A DNA stretch of 64,000 nucleotides from Symbiodinium natans (Eukaryota > Sar > Dinophyceae > Suessiales > Symbiodiniaceae). The position numbers and the translations under genes are program-made. Positions within the stretch are counted from its first letter, which is position 1. Each line of letters starts with the position of its first letter. The stretch spans positions 247,001-311,000 of the forward strand of contig CAJNDS010002599.1 in NCBI GenBank assembly GCA_905221605.1, in the 5' to 3' direction. The notes beneath the pieces are model-generated. The model did not search any database. It saw nothing but the letters and a program-made list of their open reading frames with translations, and was not told the origin of the DNA. This document shows positions 52,543 through 62,172 of the stretch, piece by piece.

Positions 52543-52723
52543 CTAGGATGCCCAGTACTACCCTTACTACCCTAAACCCTAAACCCTAAACTTTACCCTA
52601 AACCCTAAACTTTTTTCGGGGGTTAGGTTCCCCTGTAGACAGGCCCCCCTTAAACAAAACGGGGCACCTTGTTTTTTGCTCCCAGGCACCCTTTTTTTCT
52701 ACGTAGGTTGCTGGGCAACCTAG
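52543..52723. mobile_element. MITE-like element with internal CCCTAAA tract
   Basis: Left CTAGGATGCCCAGTA (52,543-52,557) and right GTTGCTGGGCAACCTAG (to 52,723) match the ends of the 113-bp element at 60,661. This copy is about 180 bp and carries CCCTAAA units at 52,571-52,612. Confidence 0.7.
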
Positions 52724-53392
52724 TTGTGGTCCAGGTTTCCCGGTGTAAAAATTTAGGGCTCCGAGAGGAATTAGGGTTACGTTTCGGCATGGTTTAGGGT
52801 TTAGGGTGTAGGGTGTAGGGTTTAGGGTTTAGGGTTTGGGTTTGGCCTTCTTGCCCTGCACGGGAACCTAGTCATAGAAGCACGTCAATGGGGCGAGCTC
52901 CAGAGCTCAAATCCGAGACCCCTCAAGCTTAAGCCCCTTGCAGCCACCGTAAATCCTAAACCCTAAACCCTAAACCCTAAACCCTAAAAGCGCTCAAGCC
53001 TCTACTTGTCCCCTAAACCCTGAACTCCACACCCTTAACGCCTTAAACCCAGAAGGAGCACCAGAAATCCTCAAAACCGAGAGCCTTAGCCGCTCCCTAG
53101 AATCACCAGCGGAATTTTCCCAAAAAGACAGAATGAAACACAAACTTCAAAGGCAAAGCAATAACACCTTTATAGGCATCAAGACAGCTAGAAAAGTATC
53201 TAGACTAAGCAACAACGCATTGGCAAAAGCTGAGCTTGGTGTAAAAGAGGCCCCCACACCCCGGAAACGTTAAGGCCCCTCAAGACCCTAGACCCTAAAC
53301 CCTAAACCCAACCTCCTTGAAACCGTAAGCCCCTCAAGCCCCGCCACCCAATGTTTTTTTTACTTATAAGCTCAAGTTCTAGGCTCCAGCAG
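52724..53392. other. Unique DNA with short telomere-like words
   Basis: TTTAGGG at 52,793-52,842 and CCCTAAA at 52,955-52,987. Positions 53,040-53,280 are unique and show no supported frame. Confidence 0.5.
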
Positions 53393-53610
53393 GGGTTTAG
53401 GGTTGAGGGTGTAGGGTTTGAGGGGCTTGGGGTTTAGGGCTTCGGGGTTTAGGGTTTAGAGGTTTAGGGTTATAGGGTTTTAGGGGTTTAGGGGTTTAGG
53501 GGTGGTTTAGTGGTTTAGGGGTTTAGGGGTTTAGGGGTTTAGGGGTGGTTTAGTGGTTTAGGGGTTTAGGGGTTTAGGGGTTTACGGGTTTAGGGGTTTA
53601 GGGGTTTAGG
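53393..53610 (+). repeat. TTTAGGGG array
   Basis: Mostly 8-bp units, with a repeated GGGGTGGTTTAGTGG junction, suggesting duplication of a sub-block. Confidence 0.9.
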
Positions 53611-54475
53611 ATGGGGCTGGAGGGTTTACTCCGGCTCTCCTGCTGCATCCTTAAATTCAAGGCTTTTTGAGCAGTTTGCGGCTGCAAGGGCCCAGCCCAG
53701 GAACCTCCCAACACCTATGAACGGGGTTTAGGGTGTAGGGTTTAGTGTTTTGTTTGGGGTGTTGGGATGCCCTAAACCCTAAACCCTAAACCCTAAACCC
53801 TAAACCCTAAACCATCTTGGGCGTTCAGGGCATTTTTCATCCTAGAAGAGCACACCCTCATTCTTTTCAGGGTCCTCACCCACGGATTTGGGCACCTCCT
53901 TACTACTTCTTACAGGTGTAGGGTTTTGGGTTTAGGGGGAAGCTGGGTAAAGTTGGTTCGAATTTTTACAGTAGCCTACATGATTTGTCCCCTGAGAATC
54001 AATGCGTGATTGCAGTATGAGCTCGCCAGAGAAGTGTGTCTCGCAAAGCTGGCTTAAAGTCACAACTCAGTACACATCCGTTCCCGCACTCCCTCGCGAG
54101 ATGGAAATCTCGGAGGCGCCGCAGGGATTAAGGCTGGGTTTAGCGTGACGGGCCAAAAGTCCTGCACTGCACCCTGCACCCTGCACCCTGAACCCTAAAC
54201 CCTAAACCCTGAACCTAAGCACCTGGCGAAGTGCTGTCTCAAGTGGCCGGATGTGGGTTAGGGTGTTGGGGGTTTAGGTGTCATGGGCGAGCCTCTGTTT
54301 GAGCCCACTTAGAGGCTCACAGAAAATCTATTTCAAACCCTATAAACCCTATACCCTGGTCCATACACCTATCCTATGGCCGTACAGGGTTTGTGGTCTT
54401 GATTTGTACATGAAGGCAGCTCATGATAGTGCAGATGGTTTGTGGACCCAATGTTTTAGCATCATACTGCCAGGA

Positions 54476-54506
<31 letters not shown>

Positions 54507-54537
54507 GCTGTCAATGGTTGCCCATCGAAAATGTCAA

Positions 54538-54578
<41 letters not shown>

Positions 54579-54751
54579 CCTCCCTCTCTCACTCTCCCTC
54601 TCCCTCTCCCTCTCCCTCCCCCTCTCCCCCTGCTTCCTTTCCCTCTCCTCCCTCTCCCTCTCCTCCCTCGCCCTCCCAGGGGCCTGGGACCGGGACGCTT
54701 ACACACCCCCTCCAAACGAAACCCTAAACCTTCGATGAAAGCCTGTTTGGG
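53611..54751. other. Unique DNA, then (TA)n and CT-rich microsatellites
   Basis: Short CCCTAAA at 53,770-53,815. (TA)n lies at 54,475-54,505 and (CT)n/CCCTCT tracts at 54,538-54,690. Long frames over the microsatellites are low complexity and not supported. Confidence 0.7.
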
Positions 54752-54883
54752 CAGGGTTCAGGGTTCAGGGTTCAGGGTTCAGGGTTCAGGGTTCAGGGTT
54801 CAGGGTTCAGGGTTCAGGGTTCAGGGTTCAGGGTTCAGGGTTCAGGGTTCAGGGTTCAGGGTTCAGTCAGGGTTCAGGGTTTA
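54752..54883 (+). repeat. TTCAGGG variant array, about 18 copies
   Basis: Homogeneous TTCAGGG, the second large block of this variant after 7,279-7,420. Confidence 0.95.
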
Positions 54884-55678
54884 GGCATCTGCCGAACTAG
54901 GGGCATACCCATATCAACCCCCAAACAGCGTCGAATTGCGCCAGGCTGTGGTGGGATGCCTCTGTGTCGAGCCGGCTCCGTTTCAGGCTGAAGGCTCTCC
55001 CACGCAACGGTGGCCAGGGTTTGGAGATTCCGTGCGTACCAGCCCGGAAAAACCCTACGCCTTAAACCCTCAACTTTAGGGTTTAGGGTTTGGGGTTTAG
55101 GGTTTAGGGTTTAGGGTTTTCTGCACGGGCGCTCAGCTGTACTAAGCAACCTTCAACGACCCCAGGCTCCAAACCACGCGGAACCTCAAGCCTAAAACCA
55201 TGGGCCCGCGCCTGACCTTTCTTGGGGTTTATGCCCCTCAGCCCGAAATTTAGGATTTCGGATGAGGGTTTAGGGTTTAGGGTTTGGGGTTTAGGGTTTA
55301 GGGTTTAGGAGTTTAGGGCTACCCTACATTTAGGTTTTTTTTGAGCATGAAGCGCGCCGACGCTGGAGCCTTGAGACAAACTCCCACGAGAGCGCATTCT
55401 GGTCTCATTGCTGTGGGTTTAGGGGTTTTGGGGCTTAGGATTTAGGGTTTAGGGTTTAGAGTAGGAAAGCGCAAGGGCTTGGAACGTGGACAGGGCGAAG
55501 GACCAAAAGCCTGGCTCTGCTTCAGTCGTTTCTCAGAGGCTCTTCGTCTTGAACGTATACTTAGTTGTCCAGTCACCTAGGGGGATTACAGGCTAGCCTT
55601 TGGGCTTTCATAAGGGCTAGCGTACCCGATACCCTAAACCCTAAGCCCTAAACCCTAAACCCTAAACCCCTTTCGCAG
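54884..55678. other. Mosaic
   Basis: TTTAGGG at 55,075-55,120 and 55,265-55,315. CCCTAAA at 55,630-55,670 leads into the next acceptor. An island at 54,930-55,010 has one AG and a Cys-containing frame, but I do not call it. Confidence 0.5.
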
Positions 55679-55720
55679 GGATTCAGCGCTCCCCTGGTGC
55701 TGAACATGTTCCGTCGCCAG
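55679..55720 (+). CDS. Putative microexon, 42 nt
   Basis: CCCTAAACCCCTTTCGCAG precedes it and GTCGCC follows. It is 14 codons in phase 0-0: GFSAPLVLNMFRRQ. Same length, phase and Gly-aromatic start as 6,577. Confidence 0.42.
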
Positions 55721-56245
55721 GTCGCCCTGGTTGAGAGTTGGAAGGTTTCGCGTAGGATGTGTTTTTTTTTTTTTTTTGTGGGTTTAGGGTTTAGGGTTTA
55801 GGGTTTAGGGTTTAGGGTTTAGGGTTTAGGGTTTAGGGTTTAGGGTTTAGGGTTTAGGGTTTAGGGTTTAGGCTTCAGGGCTTTAGGTGCGGACACACAC
55901 GTTTCACCCGATCGCTGAGACAGGTTGTCCAGAAGCACAAGAATTCTCTCAGAATGCACAACCGCCGAAAAGATTCAAGCTTAGCATTTGGGGCTTCTTG
56001 CTTGTTCCACTTTGTAGTGCTCAGACCTCTCTTAGCTCACAGAAGCCAGCAAGGAAAAGGCGAACGCCTCTCCAAACACCTAGTTGCAGTGATGTTGCTT
56101 GCAATACTACCATCCAAACCTGTGCCCCTGAACCCTGATGCCGTTGCACGTCGAGGTGCTTGTCTTATGACCCTAAACCCTAAACCCTAATTCCCAAACC
56201 CTAAACCTTAGCCCAGTTCAACCTTCGACCCCTGGCTAGCACCAG
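55721..56245. other. TTTAGGG array and unknown open region
   Basis: Poly-T then a TTTAGGG array at 55,783-55,873. Positions 55,887-56,190 are open in two frames, one with several cysteines near its end, but no family is recognised. CCCTAAA at 56,170-56,205. Confidence 0.5.
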
Positions 56246-56265
56246 CGAGAATTGTTGGACCCCGG
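56246..56265 (+). CDS. Putative microexon fragment (weak)
   Basis: AGCACCAG precedes it and GTGTCTTGG follows. The frame gives ENCWTP and then PG-x-x-G if read on. C-x-x-PG resembles the CSPGY motif. Very short. Confidence 0.2.
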
Positions 56266-56383
56266 GTGTCTTGGGGCGCCAGCAACCCTAAACCCTAAAC
56301 CCTAAACCCTAAACCCTAAACCCTAAACCCTCCTAATCCCTAAACCCTTAACCCTAAACCTTAGGGTTGGCGCCTTCTTGCAG

Positions 56384-56412
56384 GCCGATCCGTGCCCCGT
56401 CCCTGTCCTCTG
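56384..56412 (+). CDS. Putative microexon (weak)
   Basis: CGCCTTCTTGCAG precedes it. The frame reads ADPCPVPVL before a stop. A good acceptor, but the donor is unclear. Confidence 0.22.
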
Positions 56413-57022
56413 ACGCAGGATCACACGGAGGCGCCCGTAGTAGAGTCGCCCTTTGGCCCTACTAAGCGCTAAACCCTATACTATACCCTAAAGGTTTAGG
56501 GTTTAGGGTTTAGGGTTTAGGGTTTAGGGTTTAGGGTTTAGGGTTTAGGGTTTAGCGTTTAGGGTTTAGGGTTTAGGGTTTGGGGCACTAGACCTGGAAA
56601 GCCTAAACCCTAAGCCCTAGTTAAGCCCAAGTTCGGTTTCAGGTTTTGGGCACCAGGCTTGAACCCCAAAGCTTTGGGACTTTCAGCTTCCGAAGGGGGC
56701 GCAGCGCGGTTTGGGGTTTGGGGTTTGGGGTTTGGGGTTTGGGGTTCGGGGTTTGGGGTTTGGGGTTTGGGGTTTGGGGTTTGGGGTTTAGGGTTTAGGG
56801 TTTAGGGTTTAGGAGGTTGAGGGGGGGAGGAGGAAGGGTTCCAAGCCCAGTGCAGGGGTTCCTAGCCCCCTAAACCCCCTAAACCCCCTGAACCCCCTAA
56901 ACCATAAACCCTAAACCCCCTAAACCCTAAACCCCCCCTAAGCCATAAACCCTAAACCCCCTAAACCCTGAAACCCCTAAGCCATGAAGATTGAAGTTGG
57001 CATTCCATGCCAGGGGCCACAG
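56413..57022. repeat. TTTAGGG array and TTTGGGG variant array
   Basis: TTTAGGG at 56,493-56,582. GGGTTTG units at 56,708-56,787 (about 11 copies), then TTTAGGG. CCCCCTAAA-type units at 56,870-56,985. Confidence 0.85.
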
Positions 57023-57089
57023 ATGCCAGAGTTGGGCATCCATCTCGCGGGCAACTTGTGACTCTTGGCTTCAACTCCCCTTTTTTGAG
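57023..57089 (+). CDS. Putative microexon, RATC module
   Basis: GGCCACAG precedes it and GTTTAGGG follows. The frame reads CQSWASISRATCDSWLQLP. The sequence GGGCAACTTGTGAC aligns with 11,602 and 52,145 (GGCAACCTGTC), giving A-T-C in the matching frame. Both flanks have the usual polarity. Confidence 0.38.
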
Positions 57090-57842
57090 GTTTAGGGTTT
57101 AAGTTTTAGGGTTTAGGATTAGGGTTTAGGGTTTAGGGTTTAGGGTTTAGGGTTTAGGGTTTAGGGTTTAGGGTTTAGGGTTCAGGTTCGGGTTTAGGAA
57201 GCAACCAGGGAATATCAAGCTTGAGTTTTATTATCTCTCTCTCTCTCTCTCTCTCGCTCGCTCTCTCTTTGGGAGGCCCTTGGGAGGGCTGGGAGGCCCC
57301 CCCCCCCCCCCCGAGCTGGGAGGCCCAGGACCCCTGCCGCTCGTTTTTGAGCTCCATGGTCCCACCCCCCCCCCCCCCCCCACCAAACCTTGACCGACAG
57401 CCCGCTAAAACCCCCGGGGGGGGGGGGGGGGGGGGGCGCGGAGACCCTGAAACCCTAAGCGCTAAAATGAACCACCGAGAGCCATTTGAAGGCCCTATAT
57501 TGTTGTTTTTTGTTTTTTAGAGGTTCTTAAGAATAGTAGTAACCCTAATCCCTAAGCCCACCATGGACCACAGCGGGGGGGAGGGGCACCCAACCCAAAA
57601 CCCACCATGAGGGGGGAATCGGGTCCGTGAATGCTGGCGCATATGTACCCTGGATGTGGGGCCTTTAGGGTTTATAACTTTGTGGTGCTTTACTGTAACT
57701 TTAGATCTTTAGCCTTTTGGGGTTTATTGGGTTTCTTAAATAGGGCAGCTAGAAGTTTAATTTTTTACTACCCTCCAAAGTGCAGCCAAGAGAAGGTTTA
57801 GGTTTAAGGCTTAGGGAATCCCTTCTTCTGCAACATCCCAAG
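57090..57842. other. TTTAGGG array, microsatellites and homopolymers
   Basis: TTTAGGG at 57,090-57,182 with a few variants. (CT)n at 57,233-57,267. C-runs near 57,297-57,312 and 57,364-57,382, and a G-run at 57,415-57,437. No supported gene. Confidence 0.75.
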
Positions 57843-58204
57843 GGTTGCGCGACTGGGGCTTGCACCCGGCAAGCGAGATGTGGCTGACGTCCAACCGGAT
57901 GATGGTTCGGAACATTCCGGCGCGCTGCACTGACGGAGAGCTGCACGCAATGTTGAGCAAAGCACATCTTCCATATAGCCTCCAGATGCCCAAGAGAGAG
58001 TCAGGTTCAGATAGGACGACGACCGGGAAGTCGAGGGGCTATGCTTTCATTGCTGTGCCGCTTTCCTACATGCTCGTTACATTTGCAAGGTTGCTCTGGC
58101 AAGCTAGAGTACCTTCACGGGCATCAACTCGTACGCTAAAGATCCACCCAGCCGATCGGATGTTGACCCGCATCTCCGACTACGATGCCTTTTTGGAGCT
58201 GTAG
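57843..58204 (+). CDS. Mei2-like RNA-recognition-motif protein, terminal exon
   Basis: The frame is open from an AG at 57,841-57,842 to TAG at 58,202. There is no ATG at the start (first Met 57,878), so a splice entry is likely. Numbering from the TTG at 57,845, TSNRMMVRNIPARCTDGELH (residues 15-34) fits the RNP2 strand and first helix of the Mei2-type RRM. KSRGYAFIAVPLS (62-74) fits RNP1. A short basic tail follows. This domain family binds RNA in the nucleus or cytoplasm in plants, fungi and alveolates. The usual Asn/Lys (NIPNK) is replaced by ARC, so it is divergent. Upstream exons were not found. Confidence 0.6.
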
Positions 58205-58481
58205 CCGTTGCGGCCTCGTGCCAGTTTGTTGCTGACTAGGATGCCCAGTAGTTCCCGTTCTTCTCTTTTATGAATATGTGGATACCAGGCGCCCTCTGTA
58301 GTAGTTTCCGAAGCGCCAGGCATGTCGGAGTTGAAATTCGCTGGACGGGCGTCGCTTGTTTGTTTGGAGTTCTGAGTTCAGAGGGTTCAGGGCTCAGGGT
58401 CGTACAACACCCCTTCAAGTCCAGTTCGCCTTTTTCTTCCCTAGAAGACTCAGCCAGCAAGTAGATTGCCAACTTTGTGAG
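58205..58481. other. Unique DNA, fragment of a MITE end
   Basis: CTAGGATGCCCAGTA at 58,236-58,250 is the left end of the 60,661 element, with no matching right end nearby. A 64-codon plus frame (58,270-58,464) has no recognised domain. Confidence 0.45.
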
Positions 58482-58525
58482 CCCGGTCGTTTCGTCGTTT
58501 CATGTCGGACGCCTTCCGCAGCAGG
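58482..58525 (+). CDS. Putative microexon, cysteine-rich module (type A)
   Basis: CTTTGTGAG precedes it and GTATGGC follows. The frame contains PGRFVVSCRTPSAAG. The DNA TTTCGTCGTTTCATGTCGG aligns with 10,586 (TGTCGTCACTTGTCGG). It has V-V-x-C-R-x-P as in the other type A islands. Confidence 0.42.
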
Positions 58526-59470
58526 GTATGGCAGAGGTTGGGGTTCTTCCTCATCTGGGGGTTGCTCCGAATAATTCGGGTTTCGGGCTCAGGGTTGAGG
58601 GTTCAGGGTAGCTAAACACTGAACCCTGAGAAGGCGAACGCTCCCAAACCCACGTCAGAGTCCCAGAGACGAGATCCCACAAGCTGGCCTACTTGCAAAC
58701 ATGGTGGGAGTCGAGGAAAAATACCCGCAAACCTCCCTGAACCCTAATCAGAAACCCTAAACCGAAACCCTAAACCCTAAACCCTAAACCCTAAACCCTA
58801 AACCCTAAACCCTAAACCCTAAACCCTAAACCCTAAACCCAGGCAGTAGGTCAGTAGGATGGATGATGGCTGAGGGTTGTCCTCCGCGAATCGATTCCGA
58901 TGTCGCTTGCTCCGATGAGGGTGCGCTGGTTGTTCTGCAGCAACCTCTTCGCAGGTTTCAAAGAAAAGCCTAAACCCTGAACCCTGAACCCTATATCCCA
59001 GCCCGCTTACAATCTAGGTCAAGAGTTCCCTTGCTGCAGAACGTGCCCGGCTTTCGCGCAGTCCGCAATGCTGACCCAGGACAGTCTCGACCTAAAACCC
59101 CAAACCCTGAGCATGAAAGCCTTCGCCGAAGTCCCATCAGGTCTCTGGGCATTAGCATTAAGAGCCTGGAGTGCAAAGTACAGATGTACCGAGGGGTTAG
59201 TGCTTAGGGTATTCTAAGTCAAGCAGCGGGCATGTCTACCACAGCGTTTCTCTGTTGCGATCGGAGCCTATGCGGCCACACAGTGCTGTGGCTTCCCTTT
59301 AGGGCTTTTGGAATTTAGGGTTCCCTAAGCCCTAAACCTCTAACCCCTCACCCTAAAAACCCTCAACCCTCAACCCTAAAAATCCTGAGCCCACCCTAGA
59401 CCCCAAACCCTCCCTAAAACCTAGCCCTAAACCCTAAACCCCACCAAACCTAAATCCTGGAACGCTGAAG
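58526..59470. other. Intronic or intergenic mosaic
   Basis: A CCCTAAA array at 58,765-58,840, and diverged CCCTAAA-like words at 59,325-59,460. Unique islands at 58,845-58,970 and 58,990-59,320 show no supported frame. Confidence 0.55.
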
Positions 59471-59541
59471 CGGTGCACCCTGCCACTGCGCGGGCCCGAT
59501 TTCAGGAAAGGCCGTGCATCCTCTGGGTTCAACTTACTTCG
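59471..59541 (+). CDS. Putative microexon
   Basis: ACGCTGAAG precedes it and GTTTAGGG follows. The frame reads RCTLPLRGPDFRKGRASSG and stays open to the donor. It has one Cys. CCCTAAA lies upstream and TTTAGGG downstream. Confidence 0.38.
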
Positions 59542-60660
59542 GTTTAGGGTTTTTGGGGTTAGGGTTTAGGGTTTAGGTTTTAGGGTCTAGGGTTTAGGGT
59601 TTAGGGTTTGGGGGCCTTTAGTTGAACTTTAAACTTGTTGGGTTTCCTTATCTAGTAGGAATATTAAAGTTTAACCTTTTTGCCCTTGGCTATTGGAAAA
59701 GTAAGTCAAGGCTGCTTAGGGGGTTGCAGGGAGGGTTTGGGGTTTAGGGTTTAGGGCTCAGGGCTGAGGGCTTAGGGTTTCGGGTGAAAGTTTTGGGCGG
59801 GTTTGGAGCGAAAGTTTTGAGCGGGTTTTGGGCGTGTTTCGGCTTTTGTTTTGGTCTGGCTTGGAGAGGCCTCTGAGAGGTGCTTTTAGGGCTTAGGGTT
59901 TAGGGTTTAGGGTTTAGGGTTTAGGGTTTAGGGTTTAGGGTTTGGGATTTAGGATTTAGGGTACATTGCTTTGTGGTGCTTTACCGAAACTTTAGATCCT
60001 TAGCCTTCTTGGGTTTCATGGGTTTCTGATTAAGGCAGCGAAACATTTCATCTTTAGCTGCCCTCCTCAGTACAGCCAAGATTTGAACGCTTTAGCTATC
60101 TCCTCCATGGGAATTATTTTTTTATTGTTGTTTATAAAAAGCCCAAGAAGATATGGAACAAAAATATATTTGTTTAAGGTTCTAAGGGGAATATAGCTGG
60201 CTGGTTGAGGCTTGGCAAGGTGCTTCCCCGAGCTGTTGGGGCTTCCCTTGGCCTTTTTGGTCCAGTGGGGGAGCCTGTGTTTAGGGTTTAGGGTTTAGGG
60301 TTTAGGGTTTAGGGTTTAGGGTTTAGGGTTTAGGGTTTAGGGTTTAGATTGCTGAGCCGGCTTGTTGAGACAAGAAGCCCTTGGATATTCAGGTGTCAGC
60401 CCTTCGAAACACGGGCTCGACATGACGCACATGCGATGTCTATGTGTTTTGTCTTCAGGGTTTAGGGTTTAGGGGTTTGAGACTCTGAGTGTAGGGTAGT
60501 TTAGGAAAGCTTCTGATCCACGATCCCAGCAGAGAGCACGGTTTACCTCGCTTGCACGGTTGAACATCCCAGCTGTGCATGCCCATTTCAACCTGCTCAT
60601 CTGAACTTGCCCGCTCGAAAGCTGAGTTTTGGGAGTAGGTTGAGTGAAATCGCGGCAATC
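59542..60660. other. Mosaic
   Basis: TTTAGGG arrays at 59,542-59,610, 59,895-59,945 and 60,280-60,347. Positions 59,965-60,085 repeat a segment of 57,670-57,785 (TTTGTGGTGCTTTACYG, TTAGATC, AGCAGCCAAG-like end), so a dispersed element is present at both places. No gene is seen. Confidence 0.6.
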
Positions 60661-60773
60661 CTAGGATGCCCAGTAGTGCCCTTATTCCCTTTTTGGGGGC
60701 TCTAGGCTCCCCTATAAACCCCTTTAAGCAAAAAAGGGCACCCTTTTTAATCCTAGGTTACTGGGCAACCTAG
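60661..60773. mobile_element. MITE-like element with 15-bp terminal inverted repeats
   Basis: CTAGGATGCCCAGTA (60,661-60,675) and TACTGGGCAACCTAG (60,759-60,773) are inverted with one mismatch. Internal AAAAAAGGGCACCCTTTTTA palindrome. It is 113 bp and has no telomeric repeats. Confidence 0.8.
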
Positions 60774-61947
60774 AATCTCAACACATTTTCGCATTCAATT
60801 TCAGAAGCTTAAAGGCAGTGGGCAAGCTTCGAATCGCAGAGCTTCAAGGCTTCTCAAGCGGCCGAGGGCAATGAAGTTTAGAGGTTAGGGTTTAGGGATG
60901 TTTAGGGTTTAGGGTTTAGGGTTTAGGGTTTAGGGTTTAGGGTTTAGGGATGTTTAGGGTTTAGCACATGGGCCATATGGATTTTTAGCCTTTCCTGAAA
61001 TACGCTACATACCCGTAAAATGGGTACGTTTACCCCCAATAGCCAAGCTACGTTTGTTTGCGCAGGCGTTCAGGCCACGAACATCGAAACGCTGAAGCGC
61101 GCGATAAGCCCCAAGTGGTACAGACCCTCTGAGGGTAGTTACATGAGCCCCTAAATATGGTCCCCTACCACCTCTAAAGGGTTCTGACGTCTGGGTCCTC
61201 AATTTGTACAGGGCATATAAGGGGTATAGGAGGGGTGCCCCTTTATGGGCCCATATGAAGGGCCATGAAACTACCCCAAGAGACCCCAGAAGCGTTATCC
61301 TAAACTACTCCGGGCCGGGGTGTGAAGAAGTTGCCGCCCTCGCCAGCCTACAGAGAAGCGTGGAGATACTCTAGGGGTCGGAATAACTACTAATAATTTT
61401 CCCTTATGGTCCCTTTCGAAACTTATACAATTGTATCCCCCAAAACCCTATTCTACTTATTCAGGCCCCTATGTTACGCCACGAGAAGCACGGAGAAACC
61501 GTCCGTCTCGGCTTTGGGGTTTTTGGCTCACCTGGGCCACCAACCCCATCGTCACCGGGAAACCCTAGCTCGTAGAACGGCGCCCTGCTAAATGACTCTG
61601 GCTGTGTTGGTGGCTTATCAGAAGGGTTTAGGGTTTGGGGTTTGGGGTTTGGGTTTTAAATGGGGTTTAGGGTTCAGAGCTTAGATTATTGCTTAGCCTA
61701 AAGATAGTAAGACTCCTGCTCCTACCATTGCTTCGGGGACCAACTCCACCCTCAACCCGAAACCGCAAAGCCCCAAAACCCTAGGGTTTAGGGTTTAGGG
61801 TTTAGGGTTTAGGGTTTAGGGTTTAGGGTTTAGGGTTTAGGGTTTAGGGTTTAGGGTTTAGGGTTTAGGGTTAGGGTAGACCCTAAAGTCCCTCAGGCCT
61901 AAACCCCAAGCCCCCAAACAAGCCTGAAACCTCATGTGCCCTGCCAG
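60774..61947. other. Mosaic
   Basis: TTTAGGG at 60,885-60,962. Positions 61,371-61,470 are a copy of the TATGGTCCCT family. A perfect 12-copy TTTAGGG array lies at 61,787-61,870, with CCCTAAA-like DNA just after. No supported gene. Confidence 0.6.
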
Positions 61948-62041
61948 GGCCGCAACGCCCTGAAGAACGACATACGTCTACGATTCACAGGAAAGGGCGT
62001 GATCTATGAGGATGAGGCGGCTTCCAGCTCTGGGGCTTTGG
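61948..62041 (+). CDS. Putative microexon
   Basis: CCCTGCCAG precedes it and GTTTACAGGG follows. The frame contains GRNALKNDIRLRFTGKGVIY and an acidic end. It has no cysteine. C-rich repeats lie upstream and G-rich repeats downstream. The family is unknown. Confidence 0.42.
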
Positions 62042-62172
62042 GTTTACAGGGTTTACAGGGTTTACAGGGTTTGCAGGGTTTAGGGTTTAGGGTTTAGGGT
62101 TTAGGGTTTAGGGTTTAGGGTTTAGGGTTTAGGGTTTAGGGTTTAGGGTTTAGGGTTTAGGGTTTAGGGTTG
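62042..62172 (+). repeat. GGGTTTACA units, then a 13-copy TTTAGGG array
   Basis: Four 9-bp GGGTTTACA/GCA units pass into perfect TTTAGGG at 62,079-62,169, followed by diverged GGGTTTAC/GGGTTTGTA words. Confidence 0.9.

Noticed and set aside
54278-54884. Frames of 113-153 codons over CT-rich and TTCAGGG DNA
   Set aside because: Low-complexity translation of simple repeats.
61505-61535. TTTTTGGCTCACC as a relict dinoflagellate spliced leader
   Set aside because: It lacks the CCATTTTGGCTCAAG core, so it gives no support for spliced-leader retrogenes.
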